From Planctomycetota bacterium (GTDB lineage: Bacteria > Planctomycetota > JACQVV01 > JASMLP01): a DNA stretch of 59,382 nt. The stretch's first letter is position 1, and the number at the start of each line of letters is the position of its first letter. Below the pieces are notes generated by a model. It was not told the DNA's origin, searched no databases, and was given only the letters and a program-made list of their open reading frames with translations. Below are positions 1-9,559 of this stretch, one piece after another. The DNA lies in NCBI GenBank assembly GCA_030748635.1, contig JASMLP010000212.1:1-59382 (forward strand). The letters are read 5' to 3'. Both the position numbers and the translations under genes were made by a program.

Positions 1-546
1 GAATCGGTCTTCAAGGAGGGCGACCAGCATCCGCTTCGAGGTCGATTTTTGATTTTCGGACTCGGGCTTGATGTCGAAAAGAAAGCCTCGAAGTCTTGGG
101 TCTGGTTTTTGAAGGGGCTGGACAAATCCACTCTCTGGATCCTGAGCCAGGCGAGTAAGGTCCTCATCGGTGAGAGCGGGGAGTTTCAGTTGAGCACGCC
201 AACGGTTGATGTTGTCTTCGAGGGTGCCTACCTGACCGGACAGTTGGCTGACGACGATTTCGATTCGATTGGACCCGGTTCCGGCCGCATAGGTGGCGAT
301 GCGTAGGGGGTTTTTGATTTCTAATTGCTTCCAGCTTTTAGGTGCATCCCAGAGCATGTCAGGAGGGGACTGCGTATTCGGGTGAGCACTCTTTTTTGCT
401 AGCTTGGGGCTCGGTTTGACCGGATGTTTGTGGGAATGGGGGGGCTTGGGGGTCGAGTAGGAACGGATTTTTTCCTCTTCGCAACCGAGGAGCGCTATCC
501 AGAGAACGACAGAAAAACCGAAAACAAACGTTCGTGACAAGGTCAT
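1..546 (-). CDS. Partial lipoprotein of the NxNRWRxQL type
   Basis: The gene enters from beyond position 1, so only its first 182 codons are present. The start ATG (544-546) is followed by a hydrophobic segment and a lipobox ending LLGC, with Cys22 as the expected lipidated residue, so the product should be anchored in a membrane facing the periplasm. A Lys/Pro/His-rich linker follows. The folded part starts at WDAPKSWK and contains IEIVVSQLSGQVG and NINRWRAQLKLP. I recognise this pattern (W-x-x-P-x-x-W, then NxNRWRxQL) from a family common in planctomycetes and related bacteria, whose function is unknown to me. No partner gene is visible on the left. Confidence 0.75.
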   Translation of the reverse strand, partial: MTLSRTFVFGFSVVLWIALLGCEEEKIRSYSTPKPPHSHKHPVKPSPKLAKKSAHPNTQSPPDMLWDAPKSWKQLEIKNPLRIATYAAGTGSNRIEIVVSQLSGQVGTLEDNINRWRAQLKLPALTDEDLTRLAQDPESGFVQPLQKPDPRLRGFLFDIKPESENQKSTSKRMLVALLEDRF

Positions 547-700
547 GGATTCACAGTCTTTACAAAATGCTTGGATCTCTTTTGTAACCATCCCCCCACA
601 GGAACTCAGAAGGGTACCCAACTTGGAACACTCCTTAAAGTTTTGAAGAGGGCGCGACATCCTACTCTTGTGCCGAGGAAACCGTCAAGCAGACCTTGCT

Positions 701-1081
701 TCAAGGGGCTCGGAAGAATTTGAGAATAAGTTTTCGGGATCCGTAAATATCGAAATAGGAGGAAAGGCCCAGTTCATCGAGAATGATCCGGACTTTGGGA
801 GATAGATCGTAATAGAGGATTCGATACCCTTTATTTTTGCTCCGTTCCTGATGGTCTATAAGCTGACTGATCGCGAGGCTCGAAATATAACTCAAGCCCT
901 CAAAACCCAGAGCGATCACCGAAAAACGGGAGGTGAGCTTTTCCAGGTGAGCGAATCCCTCCACGAATCGGTCGATATTGCGGTCATCAAGATATTCGCG
1001 TCCGTCGAGCATGTCTTCGACCTGAACGAAGAGAATTTCGTCCTTGAATACGATGGATGGGAATAGCTTTTTGATTTTCAT
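701..1081 (-). CDS. STAS-domain protein (anti-sigma factor antagonist-like)
   Basis: A 126-residue protein made of a single STAS domain. It has an early beta strand (ILFVQVEDML), a central strand (FSVIALGFEGLSYISSLA) and the following helix with ISQLIDHQER, matching the SpoIIAA fold. The usual phosphorylatable Ser lies in the D-S-S/T-G loop; here the equivalent is YISSLAIS, so phosphorylation at a Ser is possible but the Asp is absent. It would act in the cytoplasm by binding an anti-sigma kinase or similar partner. It is monocistronic, divergent from icd. A second STAS gene (15299-15823) and a SpoIIE phosphatase (46704-48071) are further along the window. Confidence 0.75.
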   Translation of the reverse strand: MKIKKLFPSIVFKDEILFVQVEDMLDGREYLDDRNIDRFVEGFAHLEKLTSRFSVIALGFEGLSYISSLAISQLIDHQERSKNKGYRILYYDLSPKVRIILDELGLSSYFDIYGSRKLILKFFRAP

Positions 1082-1233
1082 GAGTCCTGCTAAAGGATCT
1101 TAGAAAAGCCCGCCTCTGTCATCAATAAAGGGCTGTTCGGTAATAACTTAGGGCCCCCCCTTTTTCCAAAAGGGCGGTTCGTGTACCATGCGCGGCTTCA
1201 TTTCAAAAATAACTTCCAACTCTAGGGGAAATT

Positions 1234-3459
1234 ATGACCGCCAAGATCATCTGGACGAAGATCGACGAGGCGCCAGCTCTGGCCACCTACTGCCTACTGC
1301 CCATTGTTCAGAAGTACACGAAGGACACCGGCATCGAGGTCGAAACGCGAGACATCTCTCTCGCTGGCCGGATCATCGCCAACTTCCCCGAAAAGTTGAC
1401 CGAAACCCAACGCATCGACGATCACCTGACTGAACTGGGGGAACTTGCCAAGACCCCCGAGGCCAACATCATCAAGTTGCCTAATATCAGCGCCTCGATC
1501 CCTCAACTCCAGGCGGCTCTCCAAGAGCTCCAGGACAAGGGTTACGATCTCCCGGACTACCCCGAAGAACCTAGAAATGACGAGGAGAAGGCGTTGCAAG
1601 CCCGCTTCGCCAAGGTTCTCGGTTCGGCCGTCAACCCGGTTTTGCGTGAAGGCAATTCGGACCGACGACCTGCCGTCTCGGTCAAGAAGTTCGCCCAGAA
1701 AAACCCTCATAAGATGATGAAGCCGTGGCCGGAATCGGGTTCTAAGGCCCGTGTTGCTCACATGCAGGAGAAGGATTTCTTCGCCAGCGAAAACTCGATG
1801 ACTCTCCCGGCGGCAACCGATGCACGCATCGAATTCGTGGCCGATGACGGAAGTGTGAGCGTTCTCAAGAACGGCATTTCCCTCCAGGAAGGCGAGGTTA
1901 TCGACACCGCGGTCATGAACGTCACCGCTCTTCGCGCGTTCTTCGCTCATGAGATCGAGGAGGCCCGCAAGAACGAAGTTCTGCTCTCTTTGCACCTGAA
2001 GGCTACCATGATGAAGGTCTCCGACCCCATCATGTTTGGTCACTGTGTCTCGGTCTATTTTGGCGAGGCCCTCGAAAAGCATGCGGACTCTCTTCGGGAG
2101 ATCGGCGCCAATGTGAACAACGGTCTCTCGGATGTTCTTCGAAAACTCGACCGGCTTCCGGCCGAGAAGAAAGCCGAGATCGAGGCCGACATCCAGGCGG
2201 TTTATGAGACTCACCCGGCTCTCGCAATGGTCGATTCTCGACGGGGCATCACCAATCTCCACGTCCCCAACGACATCATCGTCGACGCTTCGATGCCCAA
2301 TGTCGTCCGCGACGGTGGCAAGATGTGGAACAACGACGATCAGCTTCAAGACACCATCGCCATGGTTCCGGACCGATCCTACGCTACCATGTACGCCGAG
2401 ATCCTCGAGGACGCCAAGCGCAACGGTCAGTTCGACCCCAGCACCATGGGCAGTGTTTCCAATGTCGGGCTCATGGCTCAGAAGGCCGAGGAGTACGGAT
2501 CCCACGACAAGACCTTCGAGGCTCCGGGCCTGGGAACGATCCGGGTGGTTGATGTCTCCGGCGCCACTCTTCTCGAACAGACCGTTGAACCACGCGATGT
2601 CTTTCGGATGTGTCAGGCCAAGGACACTCCCATCCGGGATTGGGTCCAATTGGCGGTCAACCGGGCTCGCGCCACCGGTGCCCCCGCCATCTTCTGGCTC
2701 GACGAACGACGCGGACACGATGTTCAGATCATTCAAAAGGTAGAAACCTACCTCGCCGATCACGATACCGATGGCCTGGATCTTCGGATCATGCGGCCCG
2801 CCGACGCGATGAAATTCTCTCTGGAACGAATTCGCAAGGGCCAGGACACGATCTCGGTTACCGGCAACGTTCTGAGGGACTACCTGACCGATCTCTTTCC
2901 GATCCTCGAACTCGGCACCAGCGCACGTATGTTGTCGATCGTTCCCCTTCTGGCGGGCGGTGGGCTCTTTGAAACCGGAGCCGGCGGTTCCGCGCCCAAG
3001 CACGTCCAGCAGCTGGTCAAGGAAGGCCATATTCGCTGGGACTCTCTCGGGGAATACTGCGCGCTGGTTCCCTCTCTGGAGCTCATCGCCAGCCATACCG
3101 GCAACGAAAGGGCGAAACTTTTCGCCGAGACCCTCGATGAGGCGATCGGGATGTACCTGGAGAACGTCCGTTACCCCTCCCGCAAGGTCAATGAGATCGA
3201 CAATCGGGGAAGTTCGTTCTACCTCGCGTTGTACTGGGCGCAGGCGCTCGCGGCCCAGGATCAGGACGCTTCGCTGAAGGATCGTTTCGGCTCGGTCGCG
3301 CGCCAGCTCGAGGAAAATGAATCCAAGATCAACGAGGAACTCTTGGCTGCTCAGGGCGATCCGGTCGATCTCAACGGCTACTTCCTGCCCGACCCCGAGA
3401 GGGCCGAGCAAGTGATGCGTCCCAGTTCGACATTCAACGCAATTATCGACGCTCTCTAA
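1234..3459 (+). CDS. icd: Monomeric NADP-dependent isocitrate dehydrogenase
   Basis: Converts isocitrate to 2-oxoglutarate with NADP+ in the TCA cycle. The 741-residue length is that of the monomeric IDH family, unlike the roughly 420-residue dimeric enzyme. The sequence runs collinear with the family: start [14 protein letters not shown], the substrate-loop region [12 protein letters not shown] near residue 135, the basic stretch [15 protein letters not shown], and [10 protein letters not shown] and [13 protein letters not shown]-like ([16 protein letters not shown]) towards the end. AGGGGA lies 5 bases before the ATG. It stands alone, converging on the GAPDH gene. A long antisense reading frame over it is a composition artefact. 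Confidence 0.95.
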   Translation: MTAKIIWTKIDEAPALATYCLLPIVQKYTKDTGIEVETRDISLAGRIIANFPEKLTETQRIDDHLTELGELAKTPEANIIKLPNISASIPQLQAALQELQDKGYDLPDYPEEPRNDEEKALQARFAKVLGSAVNPVLREGNSDRRPAVSVKKFAQKNPHKMMKPWPESGSKARVAHMQEKDFFASENSMTLPAATDARIEFVADDGSVSVLKNGISLQEGEVIDTAVMNVTALRAFFAHEIEEARKNEVLLSLHLKATMMKVSDPIMFGHCVSVYFGEALEKHADSLREIGANVNNGLSDVLRKLDRLPAEKKAEIEADIQAVYETHPALAMVDSRRGITNLHVPNDIIVDASMPNVVRDGGKMWNNDDQLQDTIAMVPDRSYATMYAEILEDAKRNGQFDPSTMGSVSNVGLMAQKAEEYGSHDKTFEAPGLGTIRVVDVSGATLLEQTVEPRDVFRMCQAKDTPIRDWVQLAVNRARATGAPAIFWLDERRGHDVQIIQKVETYLADHDTDGLDLRIMRPADAMKFSLERIRKGQDTISVTGNVLRDYLTDLFPILELGTSARMLSIVPLLAGGGLFETGAGGSAPKHVQQLVKEGHIRWDSLGEYCALVPSLELIASHTGNERAKLFAETLDEAIGMYLENVRYPSRKVNEIDNRGSSFYLALYWAQALAAQDQDASLKDRFGSVARQLEENESKINEELLAAQGDPVDLNGYFLPDPERAEQVMRPSSTFNAIIDAL

Positions 3460-3619
3460 GCCTCGAACCGGTCGGTCGCGCTACCCGTTTGCATCGGGCT
3501 CTGCTCGGCCGACCTCAGCGTTTGTCTACCACGATATTCTTCGAGATCACTTCGAACCGACATTCCGGGCGCAAGGGTCTTTTATCAAAGGCCTTCTCTT
3601 TGAACCTGGGGGCAAGCTG

Positions 3620-4840
3620 TTACAGATTCTCGGATACGTATCGGGTCAATTCGCCGAGACGATTGCTGTAGCTGCCCAGTTCGTTGTCGTACCAGCCAAA
3701 GATAGTGACGTGAGTCACAGGGATCTGGGCCCGTCGACCGCTTTCGGCTGCGGTGTTGGGGAGTCGGATATCGATCAGGCCGGTTCGAGTGTGGGTTTCA
3801 CAGCCTTCGATGTATACCGCGACATCTTCACCCACCATATCCTGGGAAACATTTTGTTCCTCGCTGAATCCCACCAGTCCTCGAGATTCACCTTGGGACG
3901 CTTCCCGATAGATGCTGTTGATGATTTGACGATCGAGGGACGGCTTGCCATCCGGGGTCAGATCGGTCTGAAAGGTGACGTTGAGAATGATGAGACTGAC
4001 GGTGGAAGTCGGAATTCGAACGGAATTGGCCATGAAGCCGATGCCGCGGATTTCGGGCATCACCTGTTCGAGAGCACGTGCGGCGTTGGTGGTTGTCAGG
4101 ATGACGTTGGAAAGTGCGGAGCGGGTTTTTCGCAGATCCTTGGCTCCGGCTTCGGGTACGCCGTCGAGGACATTTTGGCTATTCGTGGCCGCATGGACGG
4201 TACTCATGCCGGCCGTGATCATGTGACGTGTCAGGTCGCGCTCTAACAAGGGGCGCATCATATGGGCCAAAGCGGTAGTGGTGCAGCTCGCGGCGGCCAG
4301 GATCTGGTGAGTACCGGCTTCGAATTGATGGTGATTGATTCCGTAAATAGCCGTCAGTGAATCTTTTGGCCACCCTTGGGTTTTTGACTTGAATGCGGAG
4401 GTTTGAAGGACGACCTGAGCGCCTCCTTCGAGGTGACCCCGAAGGGAGCCTTTGGGAGCTTCGGGGCCCGGATGAGGATCGACAAAGACTCCGGTGCCAT
4501 CGACGACAATACGTACTTCGTGTTGACTCCACGGCAAATCCTTGGGATTCCGATGTTCCTGCAGTACTACGACTTCCTTGCCGTGAATACGAAGGATACC
4601 GGCTTCGGTGTCGACGATTTCGATCGATCGCTTTCCTCGATATCCATCCAGGTAGCGATGGAGCGGCCCATAGGTACTATCCTTGGCGATGTATTCGGCT
4701 AAAGAGTCCAGAGATCGACCGACTGGACGACCGATGTTGACGACGAAACGGTCGAAATCGTTGTGCGCTAGCTGATACCAAAGGGTCAGTTTTCCGATTC
4801 GGCCCAGGCCGTTTATTCCCAGTGTTCGACGTCCATTCAT
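3620..4840 (-). CDS. gap: Glyceraldehyde-3-phosphate dehydrogenase, long variant
   Basis: NAD(P)-dependent glyceraldehyde-3-phosphate dehydrogenase, 406 residues against about 335 for the standard enzyme. The N-terminal Rossmann motif is INGLGRIGKL. The active-site cysteine is in AAASCTTTALAH (near residue 185), and the C-terminal WYDNELGSYSNRLGE motif is intact. The catalytic-His region reads TVHAATNSQNVLDG in place of the usual TVHAYT. The extra length resembles the long GAPDH type found in some proteobacteria, whose direction in vivo may be gluconeogenic (family knowledge, not shown here). The ATG at 4840 overlaps the upstream stop as ATGA, so I prefer it to the ATG at 4882. Coupling to a PEP/pyruvate-binding protein suggests a shared role in triose-PEP metabolism. 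Confidence 0.88.
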   Translation of the reverse strand: MNGRRTLGINGLGRIGKLTLWYQLAHNDFDRFVVNIGRPVGRSLDSLAEYIAKDSTYGPLHRYLDGYRGKRSIEIVDTEAGILRIHGKEVVVLQEHRNPKDLPWSQHEVRIVVDGTGVFVDPHPGPEAPKGSLRGHLEGGAQVVLQTSAFKSKTQGWPKDSLTAIYGINHHQFEAGTHQILAAASCTTTALAHMMRPLLERDLTRHMITAGMSTVHAATNSQNVLDGVPEAGAKDLRKTRSALSNVILTTTNAARALEQVMPEIRGIGFMANSVRIPTSTVSLIILNVTFQTDLTPDGKPSLDRQIINSIYREASQGESRGLVGFSEEQNVSQDMVGEDVAVYIEGCETHTRTGLIDIRLPNTAAESGRRAQIPVTHVTIFGWYDNELGSYSNRLGELTRYVSENL

Positions 4841-7800
4841 GGAGTTTCGGTCTTTCCTGTTTTGTTGGTGGGGAGGAGGCAACCTCGATAAATATGTCCG
4901 GTTCGTCCATCCATACTGATCCAGTCGCCCATCGATAATTTGGTATCACCTAGGAGGCCAATTCCTTCATTCTCGATGACCTGAAGTGTTCTGCAATCTA
5001 CAACCGCCACTTTGCCAAGGCGCTTGGCAGTGACGGCAGCATGCGAGGTGGATCCTCCTCGGGCGGTTAGCAGTCCTCCGGCTCGAACAATCATGGAAAG
5101 ATCCTCTGGGACTGTATCGGGCCGCAGAAGGATGATCGGTTCGTCTGGGGAATCGACGATCAACTGTTCAATCTGCTCGAGATCGATGGCCACACGTCCT
5201 TGAAAAAACCCTCCCGCCACACCGAGTCCTAGCCCGAGAAGCCGTTCGTGTTTCGTGTTCGATCCGTTTCGTTGAGGAATCTCGTCGACGAATTCGGTGA
5301 TCATCGGTCTTTTCTGGAGAAGAAAGAGGTCTTCGCCTCGAGGAGAGACAAAGGTGAATTCGATTTCCAGGTCGTCGTGATTGTGTTCACTTACCAGTTG
5401 AGAGGCCACCTCATTGAGTTTGGCAAAAATTTCCGGAAAGTTGCGTTCAAGGGAACTTTCGACCCCTTGATAAGCTGGAATCTGCTGCCTTTGAGCCTCG
5501 GAGATGGGAAGAGGGAAGACCAGTCCGCCCACGAGATCTTCTCCCTGACTGCGGATGGCAAAATCTCCAAAAAGTCGAATTTTGCGGCTCTGGGGTTGCT
5601 GAGGATTACGAGTAAAAGTGACTCCGGCTCCAGAATCGTGAGATAGATTTCCGTGGACCATGTGCTGCACAACGACCGCGGTTCCCCAGTCTTCGGCCAT
5701 TCCGGTATAGCGCCGAAAGTCCCGGGCCTGGGGGGCCTCCCAAGAATCGAGCACTTTGAAAACGCACTGAACGATCTGTTCAAAGGGATCTTCCTGGAAG
5801 ATCACTCCCAGTTCTTCGGCCCGGAGTTTGTAATTCAGGGCGATTTCTCGCATCTGATCAGCGGCCAGTTCGTGTTTCTTGTCCACTCCGAATCGATCTT
5901 TCGATTCGGACATGATCGAGTCGAATTCCTCGCGAACAATTCCTTCGGACATGGCCCAGGATTGGAGGTAACGTCGGTAGGAATCCCACGCCATCCATTG
6001 GTGTCCCGTTCGTTGCCCGAATTCTTCGACCAGGGTGAGGTTGAGGCCCACATTGATGAAGGTCGACATCTGGCCCGGCATGGAAATGGCGGCGCCTGAA
6101 CGGATGGAAAGCATCAAAAGAGAGTCCGGGTTTCCCAGTTGAAGGCCGAGTTGATTTTCGAGTTCTTGAATAGCCCTTTGAATTCGTAGCAAGGTGTCCT
6201 GATAGAACGGCTTGAATGTCATCGCTTGCCGAGTTCGGAAAAGTTCCGTGGAGAGGATGAATCCGCGGGGAACTCGGTGTCCGTTCGCGGCTAAACGGCA
6301 AAGAGATAGCGCTTTGGAGCCTAGGGTGATTTGATTGTCGAGTGTGGAATCGAAATCGTGAATCCAGATGACCAGCCGCTCCGGATCGTAGCTCATCATT
6401 CGGGTGAGTGCGTCGGAGTCGAGTCGGTCGGTCAGGGTGGAGATTCGTCGGACTGCCGTAGACACGTAGCGGTCCAGGTTTTGAAGTCCGATTCCGGAGG
6501 TAAGGAGTTCTCGGAGAAGAGTTTCAGCCAGCGCGTCCGGATCGAGTCGGCGGTTCTGAAGAGGACGAGAATCGTGTGACAAGATGCGCCGCAGCGCTTG
6601 ATCGTGGGAAAGGACAACCAGGCGAGCGAGATCGGAGATGTTGGTGGCAAGAAACTGGAAGATGTTCTGGTATTGATGGAAAGAGAGGCTGGGTCCTTCG
6701 AAGCTCGATTCGAGCAGTTCGAGATTGTCGGAAATGCTCTGCGAGAGGATTCCGTCTACAGCCAGGGCGCGTTCGAAGCGGCCCACGGTTTGAGCCATTT
6801 GGCGCAAGGTGGCTCCGGTGATGTATTCCAGACGCGCATGAACAACCTCTTCTTCCAGCAGAGTTGAAAGCAGGCGCTCCATTCGAAAGGTCAGGCCGAG
6901 GGCATCGAATTTGGGTTCACTGTAGTTGCCGTAGATGGAGGGAATGCCCGCCGCGAGGTGTCGTTTGTGGAGAAGGTTTTCAGTCGGTTCGGTACGATCG
7001 GAAGAAAGGATGATAGATCGCAGGGCATCGAGAATATCGAGGTTTGCGTCGATCAGAGCATGCCGGATCGAGTCGTGTTTTCCTGGCGGGTCTTCGGGGC
7101 TCTGAGATCGAGACTTCCAGGCGTCGAAGGTTTGCTGAAAACGAAAGCGGATCGCGGGAGGAATCTGGAGATGCCTCTGGACGTAGGTGTCGGGCCCTTC
7201 GGAGTCGAGAGAGTACTTTTCCACCAGAAGTTGATGAAGGCGTACGAGAAGTTGAACCCTGCGAAAGGATGTGCCGCTCTTATTGGGTAGCGAGGAGAGA
7301 AGAGTGTCGAGAGCTTCTGGGGTCTGTTCGACCAGTTCGTCCAGGCTGAGAATCCCACCGGCTCCACAGAGGGTGAGAAGCAGTTGATGGGGTTCTTCGG
7401 CCCAGGAATGCTGGGCGATGATCGTGTTGAGTGTGGACTCGGGTAGGTAGTTTCCCAGAGGCGTCGCATCCAGATTGGCCCAGTATTCGAGAACTGTCCG
7501 ACTGAAGCGAACAAGACGGTTGGAGGATTCGGCATGAACCTGTTTGCGCAAAAAGTGCATGAGAGAGTCTTCGCGTCCACAGATTTCATCGAGTTCGGTA
7601 GAAACACTTCGCAGTTCTCCCTCAGCCCCTACCTCGTTGTAAAAGACCGGGAAAGAGCGCAACAGTTGCTTGATAACCGCATAAATCGGTTCGATAGGGC
7701 TGGCCAGAAGTCGGGAAATATCCCGCTGAAAAAGGTCGGTGTCGGCAATGAATACTCCGCCGAGACGTAACTGAAGGGTGAGGGCAGCGGCGAGTCGCTC

Positions 7801-9006
7801 GAAGAGGACTGGATTGGATTCAACGATTCGCATCCAGCAGCGAATGTTCATGAGATGGAGAGGATTGACGAGGGTTTCCCACTCCTCGGTAGCTCCCATG
7901 ATTTCAGGATATTCGAACGGCCACGCTAGGAGGTGTTCGGTGAGTAGTTCGGCTGCCTGGAGGTTGCTGGATTCCCCGATGGCTTCGCCGATTGCCTGGT
8001 AGCACCGGAAACGCATTTCTGGATACAGTCCGGTGCGCTGGCGAAAGAAATGCGTCAGGGTTTCGATCGGGCGTACGAAATCGGGCCGTTCATGGGCCGT
8101 CAGTTGGGTTCGGACGACCGAAAGAAGGGTATTCAATACCTCTCGTTGTCGGTGACCGAGTGTATCGTCTTTGAGGATAAAGAGCCCGACGGTAAAACGG
8201 TCGGAGAGTCTCTGGATTCGAGCCAACCCCCGCAGACATCGGTCCACCAGATCTGGATAGGTGGGAAACTTGTCGGAGGTGAGTTCTTCGGAGGAAGCTT
8301 GAGGGAGGGCCTGGATGTATTCGTCATTGGTTTTTCGTGAAACATCCTCCATCGATTCGAGGACTTGTAGCCCTTCCTTGAGAGAAGGATTTTCTTCTTC
8401 GACCCAACCCTTGACATCCAGGTGATCGCCAAACCAGGAGTAGGTATCCTCGAGAACGGATCGTAAGAGCTGAACTAACGGTTTTTCAGCGGAGGTGTTG
8501 AGGCAACGCCGGGTCATATTTCGGAGTTGGGGACTGCGTTCTCGAAACGCTTCCGGATAACGGGGGCGGATAGACTCTATCCGAAGGGCCAATTTCAGAA
8601 TAACGGCTTCGTAATCTCTGCCGTGACCTCCCTCCAGGGTGCTTGTGGCCCAGAGGCATACTGTGCGTAACAGGGAGGATGCTTGGGTTACGGATAGAGA
8701 ATCGTCGAAAAGGCGGAGAGAAAGATCGGCCAGCAACTTGAAGAGGTGTTCGCGCTGGGGTGGACGGTCAAAGTGACTCCAATGGCGAAGCAGCAAGGTT
8801 TGCAAGGACTCGATGATGGTATCGATATTGCGGTACTGGTGGAACGTTTCCGAAAGCGTTTCGGAGAGACAGGTTCGAACTCCATAAAAACCTTCAACGA
8901 CTGTGATGAGTTCCTGGTACTGCTCAGGAATGGCCACATCCTGGGCGGTACGCGCCAGGTTGGCTCGCAGGGCATCGGAGTCGAGGTGGTGAGGCAAAGG
9001 ATTCAT
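4837..9006 (-). CDS. PEP/pyruvate-binding (PPDK/PEP synthase-like) protein, 1389 aa, no TIM barrel
   Basis: About 890 N-terminal residues have no motif I recognise and look helical. Next comes a pyruvate-phosphate-dikinase-type ATP-grasp domain, with GSKALSLCRL and VPRGFILSTELFR near 893 and SIRSGAAISMPGQMSTF near 970. It ends with a phosphohistidine swivelling domain whose catalytic His lies in ARGGSTSHAA near 1320. The protein stops about 70 residues later, so the C-terminal PEP/pyruvate-binding TIM barrel of PPDK and PEP synthase is missing. It may be a phosphotransferase with another acceptor, or work with a separate partner. ATGA overlap with the GAPDH gene indicates one transcript. Expected in the cytoplasm; no signal peptide. 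Confidence 0.8.
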   Translation of the reverse strand: MNPLPHHLDSDALRANLARTAQDVAIPEQYQELITVVEGFYGVRTCLSETLSETFHQYRNIDTIIESLQTLLLRHWSHFDRPPQREHLFKLLADLSLRLFDDSLSVTQASSLLRTVCLWATSTLEGGHGRDYEAVILKLALRIESIRPRYPEAFRERSPQLRNMTRRCLNTSAEKPLVQLLRSVLEDTYSWFGDHLDVKGWVEEENPSLKEGLQVLESMEDVSRKTNDEYIQALPQASSEELTSDKFPTYPDLVDRCLRGLARIQRLSDRFTVGLFILKDDTLGHRQREVLNTLLSVVRTQLTAHERPDFVRPIETLTHFFRQRTGLYPEMRFRCYQAIGEAIGESSNLQAAELLTEHLLAWPFEYPEIMGATEEWETLVNPLHLMNIRCWMRIVESNPVLFERLAAALTLQLRLGGVFIADTDLFQRDISRLLASPIEPIYAVIKQLLRSFPVFYNEVGAEGELRSVSTELDEICGREDSLMHFLRKQVHAESSNRLVRFSRTVLEYWANLDATPLGNYLPESTLNTIIAQHSWAEEPHQLLLTLCGAGGILSLDELVEQTPEALDTLLSSLPNKSGTSFRRVQLLVRLHQLLVEKYSLDSEGPDTYVQRHLQIPPAIRFRFQQTFDAWKSRSQSPEDPPGKHDSIRHALIDANLDILDALRSIILSSDRTEPTENLLHKRHLAAGIPSIYGNYSEPKFDALGLTFRMERLLSTLLEEEVVHARLEYITGATLRQMAQTVGRFERALAVDGILSQSISDNLELLESSFEGPSLSFHQYQNIFQFLATNISDLARLVVLSHDQALRRILSHDSRPLQNRRLDPDALAETLLRELLTSGIGLQNLDRYVSTAVRRISTLTDRLDSDALTRMMSYDPERLVIWIHDFDSTLDNQITLGSKALSLCRLAANGHRVPRGFILSTELFRTRQAMTFKPFYQDTLLRIQRAIQELENQLGLQLGNPDSLLMLSIRSGAAISMPGQMSTFINVGLNLTLVEEFGQRTGHQWMAWDSYRRYLQSWAMSEGIVREEFDSIMSESKDRFGVDKKHELAADQMREIALNYKLRAEELGVIFQEDPFEQIVQCVFKVLDSWEAPQARDFRRYTGMAEDWGTAVVVQHMVHGNLSHDSGAGVTFTRNPQQPQSRKIRLFGDFAIRSQGEDLVGGLVFPLPISEAQRQQIPAYQGVESSLERNFPEIFAKLNEVASQLVSEHNHDDLEIEFTFVSPRGEDLFLLQKRPMITEFVDEIPQRNGSNTKHERLLGLGLGVAGGFFQGRVAIDLEQIEQLIVDSPDEPIILLRPDTVPEDLSMIVRAGGLLTARGGSTSHAAVTAKRLGKVAVVDCRTLQVIENEGIGLLGDTKLSMGDWISMDGRTGHIYRGCLLPTNKTGKTETP

Positions 9007-9115
9007 GAAAAAAGAATAAATTATCCTATATAGCGAATTGCGTAGAGACCAGATGGAGTTTTACTCAGAAGCTTTTGTCCTTCGAAAACATTTCATAGAA
9101 TAGCCATTCTTCACC

Positions 9116-9559
9116 ATGATGTTTTGTCTTACCGATCCTGCCCAGGAAATCCTGCGTCGTTTTCTTGAAGACCAGGACAATCCTAGCCTTTTTTTTCGGC
9201 TCGAAGCCGAGGGAAATGCTTGTGCGGGGTATTACTACTCTTTGCAGGTCGATGATGAGAGTCGTCGATCGGATCGGATCCACCATTTCGAAGAGATCCA
9301 GGTGCGAACCGACGAACATTCTACGCACCTTCTCGAAGGGGTATTGATCGATTATTGTTCCGAAGATTCCGGTCTGCATGTGGTATCGACTCGAAGTCTG
9401 ACCGATGAAAAATCGTGCGAAGTGAGTTGCGGGAGCGGAGGCTGTGGGAGCGGAGGCTGCGGGAGTGGAGGCTGCGGGAGTGGTGGCTGCGGGAGTGGAG
9501 GCTGCGGGAGTGGAGGCTGCGGGAGCGGAGGCTGCGGGAGCGGAGGCTGCGGAGCCTAG
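9116..9559 (+). CDS. A-type iron-sulfur carrier (IscA/HesB-like) with (CGSGG)n tail
   Basis: Residues 1-100 follow the HesB/IscA fold: LTDPAQEILRRFLED at the start, a first cysteine (Cys36) in EGNACAGYYYSLQV, then GVLIDYCSEDSGLHV. A normal A-type carrier ends with a C-G-C pair that, with the first cysteine, binds Fe or a cluster. Here the end is replaced by Cys105 followed by eight GSGGC units and Gly-Ala, giving nine regularly spaced cysteines. The tail is encoded by a 15-nt tandem repeat (9428-9550). It could be an expanded metal or cluster-binding tail, a repeat slippage product, or both. The next ORF begins inside this repeat in another frame. Confidence 0.72.
   Translation: MMFCLTDPAQEILRRFLEDQDNPSLFFRLEAEGNACAGYYYSLQVDDESRRSDRIHHFEEIQVRTDEHSTHLLEGVLIDYCSEDSGLHVVSTRSLTDEKSCEVSCGSGGCGSGGCGSGGCGSGGCGSGGCGSGGCGSGGCGSGGCGA
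9428..9550 (+). repeat. 15-nt tandem repeat, 8 units, read in two frames
   Basis: Eight consecutive copies of TGCGGGAGYGGAGGC plus a final TGC. Copies differ only at isolated positions: TGT in copy 2, AGC or AGT in the middle, and GGTGG in copy 4. In the frame of the Fe-S carrier each copy encodes Cys-Gly-Ser-Gly-Gly. In the +1 frame it encodes Ala-Ala-Gly-Val/Ala-Glu and runs into the methyltransferase ORF. Every copy except the fourth contains GGAGG, a perfect Shine-Dalgarno core. A unit length divisible by three keeps both frames open when copies are gained or lost. Confidence 0.97.

Noticed and set aside
1294-3411. A 705-codon antisense reading frame across icd
   Set aside because: It mirrors a strongly supported enzyme, has no recognisable family and is rich in Asp/Val/Gly patterns typical of a GC-biased shadow frame.
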